From PALSA-1006 sp964532405 (GTDB lineage Bacteria; Pseudomonadota; Gammaproteobacteria; Burkholderiales; Gallionellaceae): a DNA stretch of 64,000 nucleotides. The first letter of the stretch is position 1. Every line of letters begins with the position of its first letter. Shown here piece by piece: positions 45,566 to 52,326 of the stretch. A program made the translations under genes and the position numbers. The DNA lies in the NCBI GenBank assembly GCA_964532405.1, contig CAZHIC010000010.1, positions 8,311 to 72,310 on the forward strand, written 5' to 3'. A model generated the notes under the pieces. That model had not been told where the DNA came from. It was given only the letters and a program-made list of their open reading frames with translations, and ran no database searches.

Positions 45566-46393
45566 TTAATGTTTGTTGCCGGGTTTTAGCCAAACATCGC
45601 TTATCGATTTCTGTTCTGCACTGTCGCCCAAATACGCTAAACCATACATCTCGGAGAGCATGCGCAGCAGCGTGTAATGGTTGATACGCTGTATTGATTT
45701 GCCGGGTTTAACCATTGCCCCCATCAATATCGTCGCGATGCGGTTGCCTTCCGAGCCATCGTCCTCATCCCAGGTCACGACCAGCAAACTGTTGTGCGTC
45801 AATGCCCATTGCGCATAGCGCTCCAAGTTCTTTTCCAGCCACGCATCGCCTTGCGCGATGCTACCGTCGTGCATGTCGTTGAGTTGATCTGGCATCACCA
45901 ATGCGACGGTGGGCAGCCTGGTAAAATCCTGCGGAAACGCGCTGAACGGCTGGTTGAACGCAGCCAACTCCTTCCAGTTAGCCGCCGGGTTGTGCTTGCG
46001 CATATACGCACCATAAATGCAGCCCGTGTAGCCGGTTTCCGGCATAGATTCCGAATAACTTACAAAGCTTAGACTTTTGGCGATCAACGCGCTGCCCAGA
46101 TTTTCTCCCCTCAAATCCAGCGGACAGGCATTGCTGCCGATGCCTCGCGTCGTGCCGGAAAATAGTGCTAAATAGTTCGGCTGGCTCGGATGGGTGATGC
46201 CATAGGAGTTGGTGAACAGCACGCCGCGCTGGGTGAGCGCGTTGATGTAAGGCGCGTCTTTATTGCCGATGATCTGGGAAAATGACTTGTTCTCTTCTAC
46301 CACGATGACGATGTGATCGGGGCTAGGCAGCGCATCCGCAGCAAGCGCGCTTTGCGCCAGTAGCGCCAAGAAGATAAGGGGGAGCCGCATCAT
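45566..46393 (-). CDS. Secreted phosphoesterase (acid phosphatase AcpA-like)
   Basis: Protein of 275 residues with an N-terminal signal peptide (MMRLPLIFLALLAQSALA). The mature part starts DHIVIVVEENKSFSQIIG, the signature of the phosphoesterase family that includes acid phosphatases and phospholipase C. HPSQPNYLALFSG and TWDEDDGSEGN supply further metal or phosphate ligands. It probably hydrolyses phosphate esters in the periplasm. It overlaps the upstream PhnA/YjdM-like gene by 4 bases. Confidence 0.85.
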   Translation of the reverse strand: MMRLPLIFLALLAQSALAADALPSPDHIVIVVEENKSFSQIIGNKDAPYINALTQRGVLFTNSYGITHPSQPNYLALFSGTTRGIGSNACPLDLRGENLGSALIAKSLSFVSYSESMPETGYTGCIYGAYMRKHNPAANWKELAAFNQPFSAFPQDFTRLPTVALVMPDQLNDMHDGSIAQGDAWLEKNLERYAQWALTHNSLLVVTWDEDDGSEGNRIATILMGAMVKPGKSIQRINHYTLLRMLSEMYGLAYLGDSAEQKSISDVWLKPGNKH

Positions 46394-46731
46394 ATCTTTT
46401 TCACAAACTCGGACTTCAACGACATCGCGCCGATGCCGTCGATCTTACAGTCGATGTCATGGTCGCCTTCGACCAAACGGATATTCTTCACCTTCGTCCC
46501 CACCTTCACGACCGCAGACGAACCCTTGACCTTCAAGTCCTTAATCACCGTCACCGAATCGCCGTCGGCAAGCACATTGCCGACCGCATCGCGAATAACG
46601 CACTGCTGCTCACCGCTCTCGACGGGCGCATCTTTCGGCCACTCATAGGCACATTCGGGACAAACGTAATTGCTACCGTCTTCGTAGGTGAATTCGGAAT
46701 TGCATTTCGGACATTTGGGTAAAGCGCTCAT
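46390..46731 (-). CDS. PhnA/YjdM family zinc-ribbon protein
   Basis: Protein of 113 residues with an N-terminal zinc ribbon (CPKCNSEF and CPECAYEW, about 7-27) and the C-terminal PhnA domain (ADGDSVTVIKDLKVKGSS and GTKVKNIRLVEGDHDIDCKI). The family is named from phosphonate clusters, but the E. coli relative YjdM has no proven phosphonate role. AGGAAATGCC precedes the ATG. It lies just outside the integron array. Confidence 0.9.
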   Translation of the reverse strand: MSALPKCPKCNSEFTYEDGSNYVCPECAYEWPKDAPVESGEQQCVIRDAVGNVLADGDSVTVIKDLKVKGSSAVVKVGTKVKNIRLVEGDHDIDCKIDGIGAMSLKSEFVKKI

Positions 46732-46808
46732 GGCATTTCCTGTGATTGATTGGGTGCCAACGGTCTTAAAATATTTCTTCCTGTTTTCTGCATTTTCTTC
46801 TCCTCTTT

Positions 46809-46868
46809 GAAAAACGTGGAGCTGCGCGAGGTTTTATTCGCGCAGTCCCGTTTGAGCGCAGCGTAGGC
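46809..46868 (-). other. Degenerate attC site after the VanY-like cassette
   Basis: On the minus strand GCCTACG stands where R'' (consensus RYYYAAC) is expected, two bases after the VanY stop. CGCTCAAACGGGACTGCGCG then pairs with CGCGCAG-CTCC-ACG across an AT-rich loop. The arm is nearly identical to the good attC at 49516. The R' box (GTTTTTC) is poor, so this site may no longer recombine. Confidence 0.6.
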
Positions 46869-46869
46869 A

Positions 46870-47409
46870 TCATCGCTCGCTCTTTGAACGTTGGGCGTCG
46901 TTAAAACACCAATGCCACGGCTCATATTGGTAATCACAGTCATTGCCAACGGGATAAGACAGATAGTAGCCAAATTCGGCAGCGCGCGCATTAAGCCAAG
47001 CAAACGCAGGCGTTTGGTCGAACTCGACTTCAAGCGCACGGCTACCGGGAGTTGTTAGATCGATGGCGTGCCCGGTATGGTGTTCGCTGAAGCCAGGTGG
47101 AGCGCATACGGTGAGAATTTCTTCAACAGCCGTTCCGGTTTCGATCTTTCGGCGAATAATCTCGGTTTGGCGGTCGATGCTGCGGAAGGCCGAGACAATG
47201 AACAGCGAGACGCCATCATCGTGGGCTGCTGTCTTGAGATTGCGCCAAGCCTCCGCAGCGGCGACAACAAGCAGATGATCTCTTCCGTCTGCTCCGACTT
47301 CTGCAACTTCAAGGCTGCTGGCCTCTTCGCAAACGCGCAAGCCACGAGCCGCTATCAATTCACTTGAAATTCCAAGTGCCGCGTTCAGAGAAACAAGGCG
47401 TGGATTCAT
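46870..47409 (-). CDS. VanY-like D-alanyl-D-alanine carboxypeptidase (integron cassette)
   Basis: Protein of 179 residues of the VanY/DD-carboxypeptidase family, zinc enzymes that trim the terminal D-Ala of peptidoglycan stems. The zinc motif SEHHTGHAIDL (SxHxxGxAxD, about 114-124) and the catalytic EPWHW (about 162-166) are intact. No signal peptide is visible, unusual for a wall-acting enzyme; it may act in the cytoplasm on precursors or have been cut from a longer exported form. The ATG at 47409 lies 13 bases after attC; an upstream TTG is a poorer start. Confidence 0.82.
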   Translation of the reverse strand: MNPRLVSLNAALGISSELIAARGLRVCEEASSLEVAEVGADGRDHLLVVAAAEAWRNLKTAAHDDGVSLFIVSAFRSIDRQTEIIRRKIETGTAVEEILTVCAPPGFSEHHTGHAIDLTTPGSRALEVEFDQTPAFAWLNARAAEFGYYLSYPVGNDCDYQYEPWHWCFNDAQRSKSER

Positions 47410-47421
47410 GACGATCAAAAT

Positions 47422-47488
47422 GCCCAACGCCCAAATTCACCGGCGGCCATGCGCAGCATGGACATCCGTGCGCAACAACCAGCTAGGC
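47422..47488 (-). other. Degenerate attC site
   Basis: On the minus strand GCCTAGC (one mismatch to RYYYAAC) lies 16 bases after the stop of the upstream gene, and GTTGGGC, a perfect R' box, lies 67 bases further. Between them GTCCATGC / GCATGG-C form a hairpin. The arms differ from the other attC sites here, so this cassette probably came from a different source. Confidence 0.6.
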
Positions 47489-47503
47489 CAGTACGACGCA
47501 CGC

Positions 47504-48034
47504 TCATTGCTTGTCATGCTTGGACTGTACCAGTCGAGAGTGTGCTGACCGCAAGAGGGCTCTCGAATAGAGCTTGTGAAAGCCTTGAAGAGCATGGAAT
47601 GCAAAGCCGAAGCTAGTTTGCCCGGATGCTGGATCCACTTTAGGAACGACGGCAGAGCCAAAGTACAAGCGTGTGTTGCTTGAATTGCTGCTCTCGTCAA
47701 CAACGCTCATCAGCCACGACCTCGTGCGTCCTAGAAAATCACAGAGCAACAGTTGATTCGCGGTTTGACCTTCAACGCTCCAGGCTGCAAACGTTTTGAC
47801 TTCGCCAGAGGCTAGCTGTTTGGCTTGCCTATCCGTCGATGGCTTTGAAACGAGCAATGAAAGGATCAAGCGCTCGACCTTAAACACAGCAGTGGTGTAA
47901 AAGGCCTCCACATACTCGGCATGGGAAACGGCGCTTGGCAGGTCGATGAAATAGCAATCCGTGTAGGCGCCCTCTTGCTGGTATCTGCTTAGCAGCGCCT
48001 CCTGAGGTAATTCGCAAAGTTGTATGGTATTCAT
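47504..48034 (-). CDS. Cassette protein of unknown function
   Basis: Protein of 176 residues starting MNTIQLCELPQEALLSRYQQ. The ATG at 48034 follows GGAGAAGCT. The long open frame upstream of it overlaps the DUF1272 gene in another frame and is not used. No motif is certain to me; the aromatic-rich middle (HAEYVEAFYTTAVFKVERL) and the C-terminal GFAFHALQGFHKLYSRALL suggest a soluble ligand-binding fold. No attC separates it from the DUF1272 gene 28 bases upstream, so the two appear to travel in one cassette. Confidence 0.7.
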   Translation of the reverse strand: MNTIQLCELPQEALLSRYQQEGAYTDCYFIDLPSAVSHAEYVEAFYTTAVFKVERLILSLLVSKPSTDRQAKQLASGEVKTFAAWSVEGQTANQLLLCDFLGRTRSWLMSVVDESSNSSNTRLYFGSAVVPKVDPASGQTSFGFAFHALQGFHKLYSRALLRSAHSRLVQSKHDKQ

Positions 48035-48062
48035 AGCTTCTCCGGTTATTGATCTGCGCAGA

Positions 48063-48311
48063 CTAGGCTGCCTTTGCACAACCGGCAGGATTGTAAACGC
48101 GCTCGGTTGAGGCAGGGTACGCCGCAAGCTTGATGACGGGACGCCTTGGCCTTGCAACAAGCTCGCCACCACAGTTGGGACATTTTCCGTGGAGCACGGT
48201 CTCCGCACACGACACACAGAAAGTGCATTCGAACGAACATATGCGTGCCTCGGTGGACTCGGGCGGAAGTGCCTTATCGCAGCACTCACAGGAAGGGCGA
48301 AGTTGCAGCAT
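48063..48311 (-). CDS. DUF1272 zinc-ribbon-like protein
   Basis: Protein of 82 residues with many cysteines in the DUF1272 pattern: CECCDK, ICSFECTFCVSCA and CPNCGGEL, probably binding two zinc ions. It ends RVYNPAGCAKAA. The ATG at 48311 has its own strong GAGGAG ribosome site, so it can be translated independently of the longer frame that enters from upstream through the attC. The family is of unknown function and is common in proteobacterial accessory DNA. Confidence 0.85.
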   Translation of the reverse strand: MLQLRPSCECCDKALPPESTEARICSFECTFCVSCAETVLHGKCPNCGGELVARPRRPVIKLAAYPASTERVYNPAGCAKAA

Positions 48312-48713
48312 GTAATTCTCCTCGTGGGTATATCGCCCAACCGTAGAGTTAAGGGCGCGGCCAACGAACCGGCGAATGACTCTCCCCGTCCCGCTTGAAC
48401 GATGGGTTAGGCTGCCTTGCTCTTGCGGTGCTGAAGCAACTGCTTGCCCGAAGAAGCTATTGTAGTCATCTTCAACTAAATGAATCATATTTTTTGCAAT
48501 AGCCGTAGTCAGAAACTCTTTTAAACCATCCTGAGCGAATTCTTGGTTTTCCCAAGCAATTCGGCCAGACCAAAATTCAGCGCCTTCGTACAATTCGTAA
48601 GCAATGAATCCGGTTTTGTTTTTGAGCCACGCAATCATTTGCTCCGTAAGATCAAGAAATGATTCGCGGGACGTATCTGATTTGAGTTTGAATTTTACAA
48701 TTTGTACGAACAT
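48063..48713 (-). CDS. ABM-like protein reading through attC into DUF1272
   Basis: From the ATG at 48713 (MFVQIVKFKLKSDTSRESF) about 100 residues resemble the dimeric alpha/beta-barrel fold of antibiotic-biosynthesis-monooxygenase-like proteins. There is no stop before the attC at 48335-48412; the frame crosses it as a linker of roughly 33 residues (starting GSLTHRSSGTG) and continues in the DUF1272 frame to 48063, 216 residues in all. Either the first gene has lost its stop codon, or this is a natural fusion made by cassette joining. The product may be a two-domain protein in addition to free DUF1272. Confidence 0.6.
   Translation of the reverse strand: MFVQIVKFKLKSDTSRESFLDLTEQMIAWLKNKTGFIAYELYEGAEFWSGRIAWENQEFAQDGLKEFLTTAIAKNMIHLVEDDYNSFFGQAVASAPQEQGSLTHRSSGTGRVIRRFVGRALNSTVGRYTHEENYMLQLRPSCECCDKALPPESTEARICSFECTFCVSCAETVLHGKCPNCGGELVARPRRPVIKLAAYPASTERVYNPAGCAKAA
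48335..48412 (-). other. attC recombination site
   Basis: On the minus strand GCCTAAC (perfect R'') and GTTGGGC (perfect R') are 78 bases apart outside to outside. The L arms CGTTCAAGCGGGAC and GCGCCCTTAACTCTACG are of the same type as the other two clear sites. It lies inside the continuous open frame that joins the ABM-like and DUF1272 coding regions. Confidence 0.9.
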
Positions 48714-48725
48714 AATTTTACGGTT

Positions 48726-48788
48726 GCCCAACGTAGAGCTAAGAGGCTGCGCGCTTTTGCGCAGTCCCGCTTGAGCGTGGGGTTAGAA
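48726..48788 (-). other. attC recombination site
   Basis: 63 bases. On the minus strand TTCTAAC (R'') is followed by CGCTCAAGCGGGACTGCGC, a TTTT-type loop and the opposite arm GCGCAGCCTCTTAGCTCTAC, then GTTGGGC (perfect R'). The SDR stop codon lies 7 bases before it and the ABM-like ATG 13 bases after it. Confidence 0.92.
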
Positions 48789-48794
48789 CTTCTC

Positions 48795-49475
48795 TCAGCA
48801 TATTGCTCCCCCATCGACAACCACCACCGTGCCTGTGGAGTATGAATTAGCAAACAGATACAGGTAAGCATCAGCAATTTCACTTGCAACGCCAAGACGA
48901 TTAAGGGGCAAAGTTGGCAACAGAACCTTGACGTGTTGAGCACGACCGGAAGTCGGTGGCTCGGTATCCACAAAACCCGGACAAACCGTGTTTACCCGAA
49001 TGGGCGCAAGCTCAATAGTGATCGCTTTAGCAAGCGCCTCCGTTGCTGCATTCATGGCGCTGACTGCCGAGTAACCGGGATAGCTACGGCGAGAAGCGAT
49101 GCCTGATGTAAAAGTGATAGAGCCATCTTGCCGGATATATTGGGTGCCATGCTTTGCCAGCCGGTACTGCCCCCAGAACTTGGCATCGAAGGCAGCCATT
49201 GCCGCGCCAACTTCGTTTTCGAGAAATCGTCCAGATGGCAACTGAGGTTTGATTGTTACCGCCAAATGGTCGAAGTGGCCGACACGCTGAAAAAAATCTG
49301 TGACGGATTGGTCATCCGAGGCATCAACCACCTCTGTTTGGACGCGCTCACCGAGTTGCCTTGCTGCGGTATTGAGCCTTTCATTAGAGCGGGAAGCGAT
49401 AACAACCTGAGCACTGGCATTCAGGGCTTTTTGCGCCACTGCATAACCAATACCGGAGCTGCCGCCCACGATCAC
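48795..49475 (-). CDS. Short-chain dehydrogenase/reductase, N-terminus apparently frameshifted
   Basis: SDR-family oxidoreductase with the nucleotide motif GGSSGIG, a Tyr in GYSAVSAMNAATEALAK and C-terminal GTVVVVDGGA. The visible frame begins at GTG 49475, right at the first beta strand (MIVGGSSGIG), which is too short for a normal N-terminus. An ATG at 49511-49513, 3 bases after the attC, opens MQPENAVFENKK, which runs into TGA at an A6 tract; one extra A would join the two frames into a typical SDR start. So the gene is a frameshift mutant, has a sequence error there, or truly starts at GTG. Confidence 0.75.
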   Translation of the reverse strand: MIVGGSSGIGYAVAQKALNASAQVVIASRSNERLNTAARQLGERVQTEVVDASDDQSVTDFFQRVGHFDHLAVTIKPQLPSGRFLENEVGAAMAAFDAKFWGQYRLAKHGTQYIRQDGSITFTSGIASRRSYPGYSAVSAMNAATEALAKAITIELAPIRVNTVCPGFVDTEPPTSGRAQHVKVLLPTLPLNRLGVASEIADAYLYLFANSYSTGTVVVVDGGAIC

Positions 49476-49515
49476 GATTTTTTGTTTTCAAACACTGCGT
49501 TTTCAGGTTGCATAA

Positions 49516-49579
49516 GTTCTAACGTAAAGCTAAGGGACTGGGCGCTTTTGCGCAGTCCCGCTTGAGCGTAGGGTTAGGG
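49516..49579 (-). other. attC recombination site
   Basis: 64 bases. On the minus strand CCCTAAC (R''), CGCTCAAGCGGGACTGCGC, an AAAA loop, GCGCCCAGTCCCTTAGCTTTAC and GTTAGAAC (R') form a long imperfect hairpin with an unpaired base, as in functional attC sites. It follows the DUF1801 stop codon by 4 bases. Confidence 0.92.
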
Positions 49580-49582
49580 TTA

Positions 49583-49999
49583 TCATGCTCGCCTCTTGTT
49601 GCGATGGTAAGTGAGTGCGGCGGCGATGCAGTATGTGAGCGAATCAGTTGGCACAACGTCCCCCTCCTTAAAAAGGATAGCGCGATTGCCCTCGAACTTG
49701 AAGTCGTTCGGAAACAGTGTGCGGAATGTTTCGACTAGATTGGTCTGGCAATGAAAGTACATCGCGTATTGCGATGGTGCGGACTTTTTCCAGTCGATGC
49801 GGACTGTGCTTCCACTCTTGCTCTGTGAGGTAACGTAGGCAGGCTCACCCCACTTGAGTGTTTCTTCGATCTTGCCAACACCCTCGGTGGATGCCGCTGT
49901 CTCGAGAATGAGCTTGCGCAGAGCCATCAGGTTGCGGCGCATGTGAGGCGGATACGTCTCGAAAACTTTGGCGACGGCAGGGTTCTCGAACTGCTTCAC
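49583..49999 (-). CDS. DUF1801 domain protein
   Basis: Protein of 138 residues beginning MKQFENPAVAKVFETYPPHM, recognised as DUF1801/YdhG-like by LRKLILETAASTEGVGKIEETLKWGEPAY and the later AMYFHCQTNLVETFRTLFP region. The fold is related to iron-chaperone frataxin-like proteins, but function is unproven. AGGAGAGCG precedes the ATG. It is followed by an attC, so it belongs to the first recognised cassette, perhaps together with the HigBA genes upstream. Confidence 0.85.
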   Translation of the reverse strand: MKQFENPAVAKVFETYPPHMRRNLMALRKLILETAASTEGVGKIEETLKWGEPAYVTSQSKSGSTVRIDWKKSAPSQYAMYFHCQTNLVETFRTLFPNDFKFEGNRAILFKEGDVVPTDSLTYCIAAALTYHRNKRRA

Positions 50000-50094
50000 G
50001 ACGCTCTCCTTTGTTTGGTGTCCACGATTGGCTTATTCTACGTCTATTCGATGGCAAAAACGCCGTATATTCTGGAATCAATTGCCGGATAAAC

Positions 50095-50175
50095 TCATTG
50101 TTTTGCATACTTGCCTCGCACCATTTTGCCGAAATCTTCACGGCGATATTCCGGGCGCATTTCATTTTTATCCAT
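50095..50175 (-). pseudogene. Short antitoxin-like ORF, probably truncated
   Basis: A 26-codon frame (MDKNEMRPEYRREDFGKMVR...) starts 2 bases after the higA stop and ends at TGA. Its sequence resembles the first quarter of a small family of about 70 residues often found beside toxin genes, with a GVRGKY-like motif. The rest of the family sequence is not visible in any frame downstream. It is probably a remnant, though a short leader peptide cannot be excluded. Confidence 0.4.
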
Positions 50176-50177
50176 GC

Positions 50178-50477
50178 TCATGCCGCAAGCCGCTCCAACG
50201 GGTGAATGTTTTTCAACACATCAGCCAAAACATCTCTCGCTATTTCGGTATCGTAGCGAGCTTGACCGCGTAACCAGTAGCCATCCGATAATCTAAAATA
50301 CCGACACAGCCGCAAGTCCGTATCTGCGGTGATAGCGCGATTGCCATGGACGATTTCGTTGATGCGGCGCGGTGGTACGCCAATGGCTTTTGCCAGTGCA
50401 TACTGGCTCATCTCCAGTGGCTTTAGGAATTCTTCCAACAAAATTTCACCGGGGTGAACGGGGGGTAATTCACGCAT
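50178..50477 (-). CDS. higA: HigA-family antitoxin
   Basis: DNA-binding antitoxin of 99 residues with a central helix-turn-helix (MSQYALAKAIGVPPRRINEIVHG, about 23-45 in shorter form) preceded by PPVHPGEILLEEFLKP, the HigA/VapI signature. It should neutralise HigB and repress the operon through the palindrome at 50792-50816. It lies 30 bases downstream of higB, the reversed toxin-first order typical of higBA. Confidence 0.93.
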   Translation of the reverse strand: MRELPPVHPGEILLEEFLKPLEMSQYALAKAIGVPPRRINEIVHGNRAITADTDLRLCRYFRLSDGYWLRGQARYDTEIARDVLADVLKNIHPLERLAA

Positions 50478-50507
50478 AATTTTTGCTCCTATATTGCGTT
50501 GGCATTA

Positions 50508-50786
50508 TCAGTGATAGTCCACAATTTCAACATTTTCGGCGTTGCCATTTTCAAAACGGAAACACACCCGCCACTGATTGTTGACGCGAATGCTCCACTG
50601 TCCTTTGCGATTACCTTTGAGGGCTTCGAGCCGATTGCCGGGAGAAATCCGCAAATCATCGAGACATTCGCTCATGTTGAGTTGCTCCAACTTTCTACGT
50701 GCAACCTGTTCAATATTGGCAAAGCGTACTACCCGCTTGCGGTTAAATAGCGCTTCAGTATCGGCGCATCTGAACGTGTTGATCAT
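50508..50786 (-). CDS. higB: HigB-family toxin (RelE/ParE fold)
   Basis: Toxin of 92 residues of the HigB type, a ribosome-dependent mRNA endonuclease in studied members. Visible motifs are LNMSECLDDLRISPGNRLEALKG in segments, QWSIRVNNQWRVCFRF (about 62-77) with the basic and aromatic active-site residues, and a C-terminal VEIVDYH. It starts at an ATG just downstream of the operator-promoter. Its position at the edge of the cassette array fits the known role of such pairs in stabilising arrays. Confidence 0.93.
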   Translation of the reverse strand: MINTFRCADTEALFNRKRVVRFANIEQVARRKLEQLNMSECLDDLRISPGNRLEALKGNRKGQWSIRVNNQWRVCFRFENGNAENVEIVDYH

Positions 50787-50791
50787 ATAGG

Positions 50792-50820
50792 CATATTAAC
50801 GAGGCGCGTTAATATGTCAA
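50792..50820 (-). promoter_or_regulatory. higBA operator and promoter
   Basis: CATATTAACG and CGTTAATATG form a perfect 10-base inverted repeat with a 5-base spacer (50792-50816), 6 bases upstream of higB. On the minus strand TTGACA (50820-50815) overlaps one arm, and an AATATG -10-like hexamer 17 bases later overlaps the other. Binding of HigA would therefore block the promoter, giving autoregulation. Confidence 0.75.
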
Positions 50821-50909
50821 GGCCTCGTAGGACAACTCACGGCTATTGCGCTCCACGCTCGCATTGCAGGATACTGCGTTTCGCCAAATGTTATTGAAGC
50901 CTAACCACC

Positions 50910-52241
50910 ATGTCACAGTCATCTGCCCATAATCCCGCCGAGTTCGTTGCCTGGTTCCGCTCAGTTGCGCCCTATATCAACGCGTTCCGGGGCAAAACTT
51001 TTGTTATTGCCTTCGGTGGCGAAGTCGTGGCGGACGGCAAGTTTGTCGAACTCACGCACGACTTCAATTTGCTCGCCAGCCTCGGCGTGCATCTGGTGCT
51101 GGTGCATGGAGCCCGCCCTCAAATCGAACAGCATTTAGCGCGCAACGATATATCCGACCATTACCATCAAGGTATACGTTTGACCGATGCCGAGACCTTG
51201 CAATGCGTGAAAGAGGCGGTCGGGCGCACGCGTCTGGAAGTCGAGGCACTATTGTCGATGGGCTTGGCTAATTCCCCGATGGCCAATGCGGATATCCGTG
51301 TGGCTGGCGGCAATTTCATAACCGCCCAACCGATGGGCGTGATCAACGGTGTCGATCTGTTGCACACCGGATGTGTGCGCAAAGTGGACGTGGCGGCGAT
51401 CAAGGACCGGCTGGAATTCAATGAGGTGGTGCTGCTCTCGCCGCTCGGCTATTCGCCCACCGGAGAGGTTTTCAATCTGACGCTGGAAGACGTCGCCACG
51501 ACCACGGCGATTGCTCTGGATGCGGATAAATTGATTTTTCTGATGGATACTGATGGCGTCATGGACAAACAAGGTAAGCTGCTACGCGAGTTGACCATCG
51601 CTTCTGCCAGCGAGGTGCTGTCCGGCAAACGTAAATTGCCCGACGATGTGGGTCTGTTTTTGCCTTGCGCTGTGCGTGCGTGCGAGGCAGGTGTTGCCCG
51701 GGCCCATTTGATTAGCCGTCATCAGGATGGCGCCTTGTTGCAAGAACTGTTTTCCGATGTCGGCATCGGCAGCATGGTCGTGGAAAGTACGCTGAACACG
51801 ATACGTGATGCCACCATCGATGATGTAGGCGGCATATTGCAACTGCTGCAACCGCTGGAGGCGGAGGGCGTTTTGGTGCGGCGTTCGCGTGAATTGATGG
51901 AACGAGAAATTGAGCGCTTCGTGGTGATGGAGCACGACCACCGCATTATTGGCTGTGCCGCTTTGTATCCGTTTCCGGATGAAAAAGCGGCTGAACTGGC
52001 CTGCATGGCTGTTCACTCCAAGTATCGCCAGCATGGTTACGGCGACGCTTTGCTCAAACATATGAGTACCGAAGCACTTGCGCAACGGTTTAAAAAATTG
52101 TTCGTATTAACCACGCGTACAGCGCATTGGTTTGTTGAGCGCGGCTTCAAGGAAGGCGATCTGAGCCAACTTCCGGCAGAGAAAAAAGCACTTTACAACT
52201 ACCAGCGCCGTTCAAAAGTCTTTATAAAAACGTTAAAATGA
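50910..52241 (+). CDS. argA: Amino-acid N-acetyltransferase (N-acetylglutamate synthase)
   Basis: First step of arginine synthesis: acetyl-CoA plus glutamate to N-acetylglutamate. The 443 residues are the fused type, with an amino-acid-kinase-like domain (about 15-285; FVIAFGGEVVADGKF, LVLVHGARPQIEQ) that binds arginine for feedback inhibition, and a C-terminal GNAT acetyltransferase domain (about 300-440; LACMAVHSKYRQHGYGDALL). No clear ribosome site precedes the ATG. The start lies 2 bases after a GCCTAAC sequence that resembles an integron core site. Confidence 0.95.
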   Translation: MSQSSAHNPAEFVAWFRSVAPYINAFRGKTFVIAFGGEVVADGKFVELTHDFNLLASLGVHLVLVHGARPQIEQHLARNDISDHYHQGIRLTDAETLQCVKEAVGRTRLEVEALLSMGLANSPMANADIRVAGGNFITAQPMGVINGVDLLHTGCVRKVDVAAIKDRLEFNEVVLLSPLGYSPTGEVFNLTLEDVATTTAIALDADKLIFLMDTDGVMDKQGKLLRELTIASASEVLSGKRKLPDDVGLFLPCAVRACEAGVARAHLISRHQDGALLQELFSDVGIGSMVVESTLNTIRDATIDDVGGILQLLQPLEAEGVLVRRSRELMEREIERFVVMEHDHRIIGCAALYPFPDEKAAELACMAVHSKYRQHGYGDALLKHMSTEALAQRFKKLFVLTTRTAHWFVERGFKEGDLSQLPAEKKALYNYQRRSKVFIKTLK

Positions 52242-52250
52242 ACCAATTCA

Positions 52251-52274
52251 GACATGCCATAACAACGGCATGTC
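52251..52274 (+). terminator. Hairpin downstream of argA
   Basis: GACATGCC and GGCATGTC form a perfect 8-base-pair stem with an eight-base loop, 9 bases after the argA stop codon. No T-run follows, so it is a weak terminator or an RNA-stabilising hairpin between argA and the YggX gene. Confidence 0.45.
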
Positions 52275-52326
52275 ATTACGGCGTCATAATGGACGCTTAA
52301 TATTCAACCTGATATGGAGTCGATAA

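Larger units (their letters stand above)
46809..49579 (-). mobile_element. Integron cassette array lacking an integrase (CALIN)
   Basis: Five attC-like sites, all in the same orientation, alternate with short minus-strand genes whose stop codons lie 2-16 bases before each site. Three sites (48335, 48726, 49516) are clear, with R'' and R' core sequences, paired L boxes and near-identical CGCTCAAGCGGGAC arms; two (46809 and 47422) are degenerate. No tyrosine recombinase gene occurs in the window. The array may extend to the HigBA operon at 50786. The pattern fits a cluster of attC sites lacking an integrase. Confidence 0.85.

Noticed and set aside
46728..47039. 103-codon minus-strand frame between VanY and PhnA genes
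   Set aside because: It overlaps the VanY 3' end and the degenerate attC, has no ribosome site and a composition unlike a real protein.
48035..48364. 110-codon upstream extension of the cassette gene at 47504
   Set aside because: It overlaps the well-supported DUF1272 gene and crosses an attC in a different frame; the ATG at 48034 has a good ribosome site.
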